From Enterovibrio baiacu (lineage in GTDB: Bacteria; Pseudomonadota; Gammaproteobacteria; Enterobacterales; Vibrionaceae), in contig NZ_SCHN01000021.1 of assembly GCF_004120195.1 (NCBI RefSeq), forward strand, positions 94 through 64,093: a DNA stretch of 64,000 nt, written 5' to 3'. This document shows positions 47,676 through 55,544 of this stretch, piece after piece; position 1 is the first letter of the stretch, and every line of letters begins with the position of its first letter. Below the pieces are notes generated by a model that was given only the letters and a program-made list of their open reading frames with translations, was not told where the DNA came from and did not search any database. Position numbers and translations under genes: made by a program.

Positions 47676-48836
47676 TTAAGACCAAAGATTTAGGTAAAGA
47701 TTTTTCATTTCATCGGGTGTCGGCACTTTCGGGTTGTTAGCAGGCGAGCCAGACAGCAAGGCTTGTTCGATCATGGTGTTGAGTACGGTTTCGAACATAG
47801 AGAATTGCACCCCAAACTCTTCAAGCGTGGGGACGTTGAGTTCAACATTGATAGCGGCGAGTTCTGCAACAAGACGGGTGTTGGCGACATCAATCGCGTC
47901 TTCTTTTTGGGCGATACCCATGGCAACGGCGCAATCGGCGTAGCGTTCTGGTGCGGCTTCAATCGAGAATGCCGTCACGCTTGGCAACAACATGGCGTTG
48001 GATAGGCCATGCGGCACGTGGAAGAAAGCACCAATTGGGCGGCTCATGCCGTGCACCAAAGCAACCGATGCATTCGAAAATGCGATGCCCGCGTAGGTCG
48101 CGCCTCGCATGAGTTTTTCGCGCGCATCTGTGTCTTTGCCGTTGTGATAGACCTTACGAAGGTTTGGTGCGATAAGACGAATGGCTTCTAAGGCGTGATA
48201 ATCGCTAAATGGGCTGGCCTTTTTACTCACGTATGCCTCGATAGCGTGAGTGAGCGCGTCAATGCCGGTGTCTGCGGTAGTGCGGGCAGGCAGAGACATG
48301 GTGAGTTCATAATCGACAATCGCGGCATAAGGGGCAAAACCCAATCCAACACACAGCATTTTTTCATCGGATTCATCATCGGTGATCACGGTAAAGCGCG
48401 TCACCTCGGAGCCTGTTCCTGCGGTGGTTGGAATGGCGATGATAGGAATGCCTTCTTCATTCACCATACGAGGCACTTTGTAATCACGCATTTTCCCGCC
48501 AAAGCGCGCCAGAATGCTGACCGCTTTCGCACTGTCGATCGCGCTACCGCCACCCAATGCAATGATGCAATCGAAGTTGCCTTCACGCGTGACCAATACT
48601 GCTTCTTCAATCGAGCTTGATGTAGGTTCTGGGATCGTGTCTGCATACACGCTGGATTCGATGCCTGCGTCCATCAGGATGCCCTGAATTTTTGCGACGT
48701 AACCGAATTCGACCATGTTTTTATCCGTGATCAGCAACACACGAGATGTATTCAAGTTTTTGACCATTTCTGGAACTTGCGCGACGGCACCGCCGCCAAT
48801 TTCCATCATTCGAGGTAAGGTGACTGAGGCGCTCAT
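47676..48836 (-). CDS. dddB: Iron-type alcohol dehydrogenase DddB
   Basis: A 386-residue group III (iron-containing) alcohol dehydrogenase. Visible are IALGGGSAIDSAKAVSIL, IPTTAGTGSEVTRFTVI, metal-ligand region GIDALTHAIEAYVSKKASPFSD (shown in part as DALTHAIEAYVSKKA) and HGMSRPIGAFFHVPHG. In dddD loci DddB oxidises 3-hydroxypropionate to malonate semialdehyde. It overlaps dddT by four bases (ATGA), showing translational coupling. Confidence 0.92.
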   Translation of the reverse strand: MSASVTLPRMMEIGGGAVAQVPEMVKNLNTSRVLLITDKNMVEFGYVAKIQGILMDAGIESSVYADTIPEPTSSSIEEAVLVTREGNFDCIIALGGGSAIDSAKAVSILARFGGKMRDYKVPRMVNEEGIPIIAIPTTAGTGSEVTRFTVITDDESDEKMLCVGLGFAPYAAIVDYELTMSLPARTTADTGIDALTHAIEAYVSKKASPFSDYHALEAIRLIAPNLRKVYHNGKDTDAREKLMRGATYAGIAFSNASVALVHGMSRPIGAFFHVPHGLSNAMLLPSVTAFSIEAAPERYADCAVAMGIAQKEDAIDVANTRLVAELAAINVELNVPTLEEFGVQFSMFETVLNTMIEQALLSGSPANNPKVPTPDEMKNLYLNLWS

Positions 48837-50404
48837 TTTGCTACTCCTATGACTTCAGGTTTTCCAGGAAGAGGCTCTGCTCTTAATGCTTTGTAAAGAC
48901 CAACGATGGTGGCGATGATCACGATGGAATACGGTAATGCGGCGATGATGGACGCGGTTTGTAATGCGCCTAATCCGCCTGCAAGCAGCAGTACGGCGGC
49001 GACAAGCCCGATCGACATGCCCCAGAAAATACGGTAGCGCGTGGGTGGGTGAGGGTTACCCATAGAAATGAGGGTGCAAATAACCAGCGTTGCGGAATCT
49101 GCAGAGGTTACGAAATACGTCACCAACATGATGGTGCAGATAGAAGCGCCAAGCGTGGTGAGAATGGTGCCCACATCCATGAGCTCAATGGTTTTGAACA
49201 AGGCTAACGTAAGGTCGTCATTTACGGCATCTACCACGCCGCCTTGACCAAACAGTTCGATGTACATGGCTGTGTTGCCAAAAATGGTTATCCAGAATGC
49301 TGCCAACATGGTTGGGGCAATCAGCACGCCAAGGATGAATTCACGAATGGTGCGGCCACGGGAGATACGTGCGATGAAAATGCCACAGAAGGGTGCCCAT
49401 GCAATCCACCATCCCCAATAGAAGATGGTCCACGAGCCTTGCCATGTGTGCTCGGGGTTTGGATCGACCCAAAGCCCTAGGGACGTAACATTAAGCATGT
49501 AGTCGCCTAAATTGGTAAAAAACGAACCAATCACATAAGCCGTAGGGCCAAGGATGATAAAGAACGCAAGCATCACAACGGTAAGTTGCATGTTCAGTTC
49601 GCTAAGAATACGGATGCCTTTGTTGACACCGGTGATGACCGAGAACGTGGCAATGATTGAAATCAACACGATCAAGACCATCTGTGTGGTTGTGCTGACT
49701 TCGACACCGAAGAGGTAATTCAAGCCGGCGTTCATTTGCTGTGCGCCTAGCCCTAAGGATGTCGCAATACCAAAGACGGTCCCGAATACGGCTAACAAAT
49801 CTGCTGCATGGCCGATGGGGCCATAAATACGATTGCCTAATAGGGGGTAAAGACCGGAGCGAATGGAAAGAGGTAAGCCTTTGCGATAAGAAAAGTAAGC
49901 AAGAGAGAGTCCGCAAAGTGCAAACAAGCCCCAACCATGTAAGCCCCAATGAAAGATGCTAACGCGCATGGCGACTTGAGCAGCTTCAATGGTCAGGGCA
50001 CTGTCGGGGGACACGAAAGGGTTGCTTTGAAGGTGGTACATCGGCTCCGCGATACTCCAAAAAAGAATACCGATACCTATTCCTGCGCCGAACAACATCG
50101 AAAACCATGAAAAAAAGCCAAACTCGGGCCTTTCGTCATCTTTCCCCAATCGAATACTGCCGTAACGACTGAAAACCAAATAGACAGCGATGAACAAAAA
50201 CGCGCTCATCAATCCCACGTAGTACCAAGCAAAGTTTGTTGCTATGTAACCTTTAGCGGCTGAGTAAACACTGTTGGCGTGTTCAGGAACTATCACAGTG
50301 TATAAAACAAACAGTACAGCAAGCGCAGAAGAGCCAATTGCCATTATAGGGTTAACCCCTGCAAAAATTCCTTTTGAGTTGCTTGGATTTACATCCGTTT
50401 CCAT
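48833..50404 (-). CDS. dddT: BCCT-family DMSP/betaine transporter DddT
   Basis: A 523-residue polytopic protein of the betaine/carnitine/choline transporter family with about twelve helices. Visible are FGAGIGIGILFWSIAEPMYH, IFHWGLHGWGLFALCGLSLAY and the conserved FYWGWWIAWAPFCGIFIARISRGRTIREF (shown in part as WGWWIAWAPFCGIFIARIS). The gene heads the minus-strand operon and faces dddR across 277 bases. Its place in a dddD locus supports DMSP uptake; betaine uptake cannot be excluded. Confidence 0.93.
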   Translation of the reverse strand: METDVNPSNSKGIFAGVNPIMAIGSSALAVLFVLYTVIVPEHANSVYSAAKGYIATNFAWYYVGLMSAFLFIAVYLVFSRYGSIRLGKDDERPEFGFFSWFSMLFGAGIGIGILFWSIAEPMYHLQSNPFVSPDSALTIEAAQVAMRVSIFHWGLHGWGLFALCGLSLAYFSYRKGLPLSIRSGLYPLLGNRIYGPIGHAADLLAVFGTVFGIATSLGLGAQQMNAGLNYLFGVEVSTTTQMVLIVLISIIATFSVITGVNKGIRILSELNMQLTVVMLAFFIILGPTAYVIGSFFTNLGDYMLNVTSLGLWVDPNPEHTWQGSWTIFYWGWWIAWAPFCGIFIARISRGRTIREFILGVLIAPTMLAAFWITIFGNTAMYIELFGQGGVVDAVNDDLTLALFKTIELMDVGTILTTLGASICTIMLVTYFVTSADSATLVICTLISMGNPHPPTRYRIFWGMSIGLVAAVLLLAGGLGALQTASIIAALPYSIVIIATIVGLYKALRAEPLPGKPEVIGVAK

Positions 50405-50582
50405 TGCATAACTCCTCGTCCGAATACGTGGTTATAAATATCGTCATTCGTCACAAATTTTATTTATGTATTAAATGCGTCATGTTTTTGTCGCGATTTA
50501 GTATGTGTACTTTGGCTTTTTGACGTTAAGTAAACTTTCATATTTAGAGATACCCTCGCAATTAATAAAAATTTGGTCATTG

Positions 50583-50600
50583 GTATAAAAAAATTTATAC
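50583..50600. promoter_or_regulatory. Candidate DddR site GTATAAA-N4-TTTATAC
   Basis: An 18-bp perfect palindrome (7+4+7) in the middle of the AT-rich dddT-dddR intergenic region, 82 bases before the dddR start. LysR proteins bind AT-rich dyads of this shape (T-N11-A core). Assignment to DddR is inference. Confidence 0.5.
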
Positions 50601-50681
50601 GTAATGGCTTTTATAAATTTGAAGGTTTTTTACGTAATTGTTTTTATTACATTCGACGAGATACACATCAGGAAAATAGCG

Positions 50682-51608
50682 ATGAAAAAGAGATTACCGC
50701 CTCTCAATTGGCTCCGTTCTTTCGAAGCCGCGGCGAGGCACTTGAGCTTCACCCATGCATCCCAAGAACTGCACATAACACAAGCGGCGATCAGCCAGCA
50801 GATTAAAGGATTGGAGAGCCAATTAGGCACGACGCTGTTTGTGCGTCTTCCGCGAGGGCTTGAGTTAACGGAGGCGGGTGCGGCTTATCTTCCTGTTGTG
50901 CACGAGGCGATTGAAAAACTGTCTGAAATCACGGAGGAACTGTTTGGGCAAGGGCGATCAAAATTGCTCAATGTTCGTGTGAATCTCGTGTTCTTCATCC
51001 ACTGGTTAGCGCCACGGCTTCAAGCGTTTTCAGACAGTCACCCCAATATAAACTTAAGAATTACCAGCAACATATGGGTAAATAATCGCGAGAGTGCAAG
51101 CAACTTTGATGTTGAGGTGACGCACGGGAATGGAAAATGGGCGCACTTAGAATCTCGCCGCCTAACATGGGATGTGCTTTACCCTGTTTGCAGCCCTGAA
51201 TTTGCAGCGACGTTGGCTTCCGAATTCTCTCCGAGCGATCTGTTGAAGCAAAAACTCATTCATGTGATTGGCTATGAAGATGGTTGGGGACATTGGTTCA
51301 CACGCATGGGTTTACCCTACGCTGAATTTGATCGCGGGAGTCAGTTTGACACGCTCGTAAACGCACTTGAAGTGGCAGTCCATCACGGTGGGATTGCCCT
51401 CGGCAGGAGTAGCTTGGTCGAAAAATACCTCAACGAGGGTAAACTTGTTCGCTTATTTGATACCAAAGTGACGACGCAAGAAGCCTTTTATTTGGTGAGT
51501 TCTAAATCAAAAATACTGCATCCTCACGCGCAAGAATTTATTGATTGGTTATTGGTTGAAGTCGAAAAAGACCAGTCAAACAAGCTATTTCTTGATTTAT
51601 ATAATTAA
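50682..51608 (+). CDS. dddR: LysR-family regulator DddR
   Basis: A 308-residue LysR-type regulator. The N-terminal helix-turn-helix (about residues 5-65) has LRSFEAAARHLSFTHASQEL and AISQQIKGLESQLG; the C-terminal periplasmic-binding-protein-like domain binds the inducer. AGGAAAATAGCG precedes the ATG used; a frame open 26 codons further upstream is rejected. It lies between the divergent dddT operon and dddD, as in known dddTBCR/dddD loci. Confidence 0.92.
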   Translation: MKKRLPPLNWLRSFEAAARHLSFTHASQELHITQAAISQQIKGLESQLGTTLFVRLPRGLELTEAGAAYLPVVHEAIEKLSEITEELFGQGRSKLLNVRVNLVFFIHWLAPRLQAFSDSHPNINLRITSNIWVNNRESASNFDVEVTHGNGKWAHLESRRLTWDVLYPVCSPEFAATLASEFSPSDLLKQKLIHVIGYEDGWGHWFTRMGLPYAEFDRGSQFDTLVNALEVAVHHGGIALGRSSLVEKYLNEGKLVRLFDTKVTTQEAFYLVSSKSKILHPHAQEFIDWLLVEVEKDQSNKLFLDLYN

Positions 51609-51617
51609 TTATGTGAG

Positions 51618-51659
51618 CCATTAATTTATTTAACGCTGAGGCCTAATTTTTATTAATGG
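51618..51659. promoter_or_regulatory. Inverted repeat downstream of dddR
   Basis: CCATTAAT at 51618-51625 and ATTAATGG at 51652-51659, 26 bases apart. It may form a weak terminator of dddR or an operator at the dddD promoter. Confidence 0.4.
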
Positions 51660-51700
51660 TGAATAAATAAATGCCAAATTAGTATCGGTCGCAATGAAGC

Positions 51701-51720
51701 TCCCTTTCTTCATAAAGGGA
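51701..51720 (+). promoter_or_regulatory. Leader hairpin before dddD
   Basis: TCCCTTT / AAAGGGA perfect stem with a six-base loop, 46 bases before the dddD start. No long T-tail, so more likely an RNA hairpin in the leader than a full terminator. Confidence 0.45.
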
Positions 51721-51766
51721 CTTTCTCATTTCATGGATATACCTCTTTGGACAGGAGTTGGAATAA

Positions 51767-54268
51767 ATGAGAAATACATTGCCACTTTCCGGTGTGAATG
51801 TCGTGGACTTCGGCCAATACATTGCAGGGCCAGCCGTTGCTATGATCCTTGCTGATTTGGGTGCAAATGTGATCCACATTGACCCAGCAGAAGGTGCGTT
51901 TTGGAAAGATCCCGCCAATGCCGTGCTTAATCGAAATAAGCTTTGCATCGAATTGGATTTGAAAAACGAAGCAGGTTTAGCGCAAGCACTGTCTTTGTGT
52001 GCATCCGCTGACATCATTATTGAAAACTTCCGTCCAGGACGTCTTGCGCAATTAGGGATCGATTTCGATAACCTTCGCGCCGCAGACCCAAGGCTTATCA
52101 CGCTCTCTATTCCGGGTTTCGCATCGAATGATTCTTTAAGAAAAGAGTGGAAGGCGACAGAAGCCATTATTGCAGCCACCTCAGGCGTGTTTACCGATAT
52201 GGGGTATAATCGCGTGTTGATGGGTTGCAACCCAAGTTTTTCTCCGTTGGCATTGGGCTCGGCTTATGCGACCACCCTTGCGGCGAGTTCGCTTGCATTA
52301 GCATTGTTTGCTCGTGAAAAGCATGGAGGGGGCGATCACATCGAAGTGCCAGTCGCTTCAGCCTTGATGGAAGGCCTCTCTTACAACTCCATTGTGATCG
52401 AAGATATGCCCGATCGTTACCTTACTATGCGCCAACACGAGATTGCCCGTCGTCATGATGAAGGCCTCGACATGGATGTGAGCTATGACGATCTTCAGGA
52501 GTTTCTCGACCCCTTCTTCCGCACTTATGAATGCCTAGATGGACGCTTTTTCTATGTTGTGTGTCCGTCACACCGTAACCACGCCAAGCGTTGTCTGACC
52601 TTGTTGGGTGTTTTCGACGAGCTGTTGGAAGAGGGATTACCTGAAGTCGATGACCTTTATGTGCCAATTGCGGAGTGGTCTGGAGAAACCTCTATTGGGG
52701 TTTATCCATTGCCTACAAATTGGGCGGGGAAAATTGCAGAGAAGATGAAAGCCGTCTTTTTAACAAAAACGTCAGAAGAGTGGGGCAGGTTGTTCGGCGA
52801 AAATGGCATTCCGGGAGCACCACACAGAACGACACAAGAGTGGGTGAACAGCGAGCACAGTGAACAAAGTGGTTTGATTGTCACGGTGGATGATCCTATC
52901 TACGGCGAAATGAAACAACCTGGGCCTCTCGTTTGGTTTGAAGAGTGTGCGGATGCAATGTGTGAATTGGCACCACGTAAAATCAGCGATGTTTGCGAAG
53001 CCGCGCAGTATTTCTCTGAACGCCCAGCGTATTCTGCAACACCTTTAGCAACGGCTGCGCCGTCGGATAACCTATGGCTCAAGGGCGTGCGTATTCTGGA
53101 TCTCACAAATGTCATCGCAGGGCCACATTCCACCGCATTCCTTGGCAGGTTTGGCGCAGAAGTCACCAAACTCGATCCAACGACGGCGATGTACGATCCG
53201 CTGATTGGGGTGTTGTTTAGCTATCAAACCAACATCGGCAAAAGCAGCCTGTTAATGGACATGCTGACTGACGAAGGAAAAGTGATATTTGAGCAGTTGG
53301 TGAAAGAGAGCGACGTGGTTGTTATCAATGCGCCAGCGCGTCAGGTGGACGCTCTGGGTCTGAGCGATGAGCGCTTGAAATCAATCAACCCTGATGTGAT
53401 TTTCTGCCGTCTCGATTGCCTTGGCGGGCCTAAGCGCGGCGAGAAAACGGATTACATTGGCTACGACGATATCATTCAGGCGAACAGCGGCATCATGAGC
53501 CGTTTTGGCGGCGAGCAAACACCGGAGGAGCACGCGCACATTGGTACGTTGGATGTGAATTGTGGCTTTGCGGGTGGGTTAAGTATCGCCGTTGCGTTAT
53601 ATCACCGTGCGCACACCGGAGAAGCATTGCGCGCCAGAACATCGCTTTCAACGACCGCCAACCTCGCGCAAATCAAATACAGCTACGACTACAAAGATCG
53701 TGCGCCCTTTGATGAGCCATCAGGCCGACAGGCGCTGGGATACAATGCGCTATCGCATATCTATCACACGCAAGATGGTTGGGTGTATTTGGATGCCACC
53801 GAAAAGGACCTAGATGCGATCGAGAACGCGCCAGGTTTTGCAGGACTGTCTGTGATGGATGATAGCCAGCAAACTGAGTTGATTTCGGGTTTGATGGCGA
53901 CAAATACTTCCGAATTTTGGGCTGGTACTTTTCAATCACTGGACGTTGCTATTGCAGATATCAAGAGCATCGAATGGTTACGTGAGCACTATGCGCGTAA
54001 GCATGATGGTAAAGTCGGCTTAGATCTTGGCACGTACGCGTTCTCCGTGTATGACGAGCACCCAAGTGGCCATGTGACGACCATGGTGGATCACTATGCG
54101 ATTAGACCGACCAACGGGCAAATTCTCTCTCTTGCTCCGACGGAACGGTTTGGCACATCAAGCCGACGTATTCTGGAAGGCTTAGGCATGGCGCCGAGCA
54201 CGGTACAAGGATTGATCGACAAAGGTGTGGTGAGCGAAGGTTGGTCCAAATATTATCTTCCTAATTAG
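51767..54268 (+). CDS. dddD: DMSP CoA-transferase/lyase DddD
   Basis: An 833-residue fusion of two class III (CaiB-type) CoA-transferase domains (about residues 1-400 and 430-833), the architecture unique to DddD. The enzyme attaches CoA to dimethylsulfoniopropionate and releases DMS, leaving a 3-hydroxypropionate product. Visible are N-terminal LPLSGVNVVDFGQYIAGPAVAM (shown in part as VVDFGQYIAGPAVAM) and C-terminal RILDLTNVIAGPHSTAFLGRFG. The C-terminal domain has the catalytic Asp in GTLDVNCGFAGG (Asp596); the N-terminal copy has Ser/Pro in place of the matching Asp (NPSFSPLALG), as in characterised DddD. AGGAG precedes the ATG. Adjacent DddR and divergent DddT-B-C complete the pathway. 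Confidence 0.95.
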   Translation: MRNTLPLSGVNVVDFGQYIAGPAVAMILADLGANVIHIDPAEGAFWKDPANAVLNRNKLCIELDLKNEAGLAQALSLCASADIIIENFRPGRLAQLGIDFDNLRAADPRLITLSIPGFASNDSLRKEWKATEAIIAATSGVFTDMGYNRVLMGCNPSFSPLALGSAYATTLAASSLALALFAREKHGGGDHIEVPVASALMEGLSYNSIVIEDMPDRYLTMRQHEIARRHDEGLDMDVSYDDLQEFLDPFFRTYECLDGRFFYVVCPSHRNHAKRCLTLLGVFDELLEEGLPEVDDLYVPIAEWSGETSIGVYPLPTNWAGKIAEKMKAVFLTKTSEEWGRLFGENGIPGAPHRTTQEWVNSEHSEQSGLIVTVDDPIYGEMKQPGPLVWFEECADAMCELAPRKISDVCEAAQYFSERPAYSATPLATAAPSDNLWLKGVRILDLTNVIAGPHSTAFLGRFGAEVTKLDPTTAMYDPLIGVLFSYQTNIGKSSLLMDMLTDEGKVIFEQLVKESDVVVINAPARQVDALGLSDERLKSINPDVIFCRLDCLGGPKRGEKTDYIGYDDIIQANSGIMSRFGGEQTPEEHAHIGTLDVNCGFAGGLSIAVALYHRAHTGEALRARTSLSTTANLAQIKYSYDYKDRAPFDEPSGRQALGYNALSHIYHTQDGWVYLDATEKDLDAIENAPGFAGLSVMDDSQQTELISGLMATNTSEFWAGTFQSLDVAIADIKSIEWLREHYARKHDGKVGLDLGTYAFSVYDEHPSGHVTTMVDHYAIRPTNGQILSLAPTERFGTSSRRILEGLGMAPSTVQGLIDKGVVSEGWSKYYLPN

Positions 54269-54298
54269 TGACCAAATGCGTTAACGCAATGACCTCAT

Positions 54299-54332
54299 AA
54301 TGACGCTTTCGGGCGTCATTATTGTTATTTTT
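54299..54332 (+). terminator. Terminator of dddD
   Basis: Eight-base stem AATGACGC / GCGTCATT with a TTTCGG loop and a T-rich tail, 30 bases after the stop. Confidence 0.85.
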
Positions 54333-54385
54333 CGCTGGAATTGACGGTATTTTCATCGAACAGTCACTCAGCGTCCGTGAATGAA

Positions 54386-54413
54386 TTGACTTTATATACC
54401 AGCCCTATATAGT
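54386..54413 (+). promoter_or_regulatory. tRNA-Ser promoter
   Basis: TTGACT (-35) and TATAGT (-10), 16 bases apart, followed by a GC-rich discriminator (ACCGCC), the pattern of a stable-RNA promoter. Confidence 0.75.
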
Positions 54414-54448
54414 ACCGCCTCGTTGAGACAAGCACTCAACAACAAAAC

Positions 54449-54536
54449 GGTGAGTTGTCCGAGTGGCTGAAGGAGCACGCCTGGAAAGTGTGTATACGGC
54501 AACGTATCGAGAGTTCGAATCTCTCACTCACCGCCA
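54449..54536 (+). tRNA. serV-like: tRNA-Ser(GGA)
   Basis: An 88-base tRNA with encoded CCA. Acceptor stem GGTGAGT / ACTCACC, discriminator G, anticodon loop CTGGAAA giving GGA (reads UCC and UCU), a long class II variable arm (TATACGGCAACGTATCG) and the GTTCGAATC T-loop. This is the standard serine tRNA shape. It is the last housekeeping feature before the flotillin cluster. Confidence 0.95.
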
Positions 54537-54541
54537 TATTC

Positions 54542-54572
54542 AAAACCCAAGCAGAAATGCTTGGGTTTTCTC
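54542..54572 (+). terminator. Terminator of tRNA-Ser
   Basis: Eleven-base stem AAAACCCAAGC / GCTTGGGTTTT with a six-base loop, five bases after the tRNA. Confidence 0.9.
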
Positions 54573-54905
54573 GTTTCTGGCTTATGAAAAAAACCTTCTG
54601 CCTGTTTTAAATGCCCACTAAAGCCCTGAGACATTCTCATTCTCGCCAAATGCTTCACTTCAAATACGAAATTCGTCCTATTAACAACGATGAGTATGCT
54701 CTGTTTGTCTCAGATTCTGTTCGTTGGCTGTAAAATCGAGCCTGTGTCTTGTATAAGAATTTGGCGGACTATTTCTTTGAACCGAATCATATTAGGCCGT
54801 TTTGTAGGTTTAAAACTGCGCAATCTCAGTTAGTCTGGAACTGCTTGAAAAAGCTTAGACATCAAAACAATCAAAAACATAATACTTTGTTTAGAGTAAC
54901 GTTAT
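54573..54905. other. Gap between tRNA-Ser and the flotillin cluster
   Basis: About 330 bases without a convincing gene. A 40-codon frame at 54611-54733 (MPTKALRHSHSRQMLHFKYE...) has no ribosome binding site or recognised family. The cluster promoter should lie in the right part. No copy of the tRNA 3' end is seen inside the window, so an att duplication cannot be shown. Confidence 0.45.
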
Positions 54906-55520
54906 ATGGCAGTTGGTGAGTTTCTGAGTATGCTGATGGCATTTCCTACAGGCGTGTTTTTTGTGCCGTTTGTAGTGTTTTTCCTCATTATGCTCGTAGA
55001 TCTGGTTTTTAATGTCGTGGAAGGCTTTACGGCTGATCTCGACATTTTTGACCTTGATAACGTGCCAGGGGCGGGTCTCATCTTGCCTCAGGTGTTATCT
55101 AAAATACCTCTTATGGTTGCGTTGTGCGTTTCATGCTTTATCGCAACCGTCATGTCGTTTTACTCCGCGCAAGTGAATAACAGCCTGTTTTCGGGCGTTA
55201 CAAACCTTTTGATTGATCTTGTATCAATCCCAGTCGTCGCTTATCTCTCATTAGCCATCTCAGCAATGCTGTTAAAGCCGCTTGCGCCCATGTTCGACCA
55301 AAAAAAAGCGTTTGCTGAGGTCGACTACATTGGCCTGAAAGCCCGGGTTCACAGCAATGTTGTTAACAAAGAGAGAGGGGAAGTCATGGTGTTACATCAG
55401 GGCAATGAATTCTTGCTTGATGTGATGCTTCAAGATGAAAGCACGATTCAATACGGAGAAGAAGTGGTCATTGTCTTCAAAGATGACGCTTCGAATCGCT
55501 ACGTAGTGGCGAAAGCATAA
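54906..55520 (+). CDS. yqiJ-like: YqiJ/NfeD-like membrane protein
   Basis: A 204-residue protein. Hydrophobic helices at about residues 12-40, 68-88 and 97-125 are followed by a soluble OB-fold-like C-terminus (about 135-204: IGLKARVHSNVVNKERGEV, EEVVIVFKDDASNRYVV). This is the plan of YqiJ/NfeD proteins, which usually sit next to a flotillin and help form membrane microdomains. It starts a co-directional run of five genes, 24 bases before the flotillin gene. Confidence 0.82.
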   Translation: MAVGEFLSMLMAFPTGVFFVPFVVFFLIMLVDLVFNVVEGFTADLDIFDLDNVPGAGLILPQVLSKIPLMVALCVSCFIATVMSFYSAQVNNSLFSGVTNLLIDLVSIPVVAYLSLAISAMLLKPLAPMFDQKKAFAEVDYIGLKARVHSNVVNKERGEVMVLHQGNEFLLDVMLQDESTIQYGEEVVIVFKDDASNRYVVAKA

Positions 55521-55544
55521 CGGACTATAAATCAGGAGTTGGAA

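Noticed and set aside
54611-54733. 40-codon ORF after tRNA-Ser
   Set aside because: No ribosome binding site, no recognised family and biased composition; kept only as a note in the gap entry.
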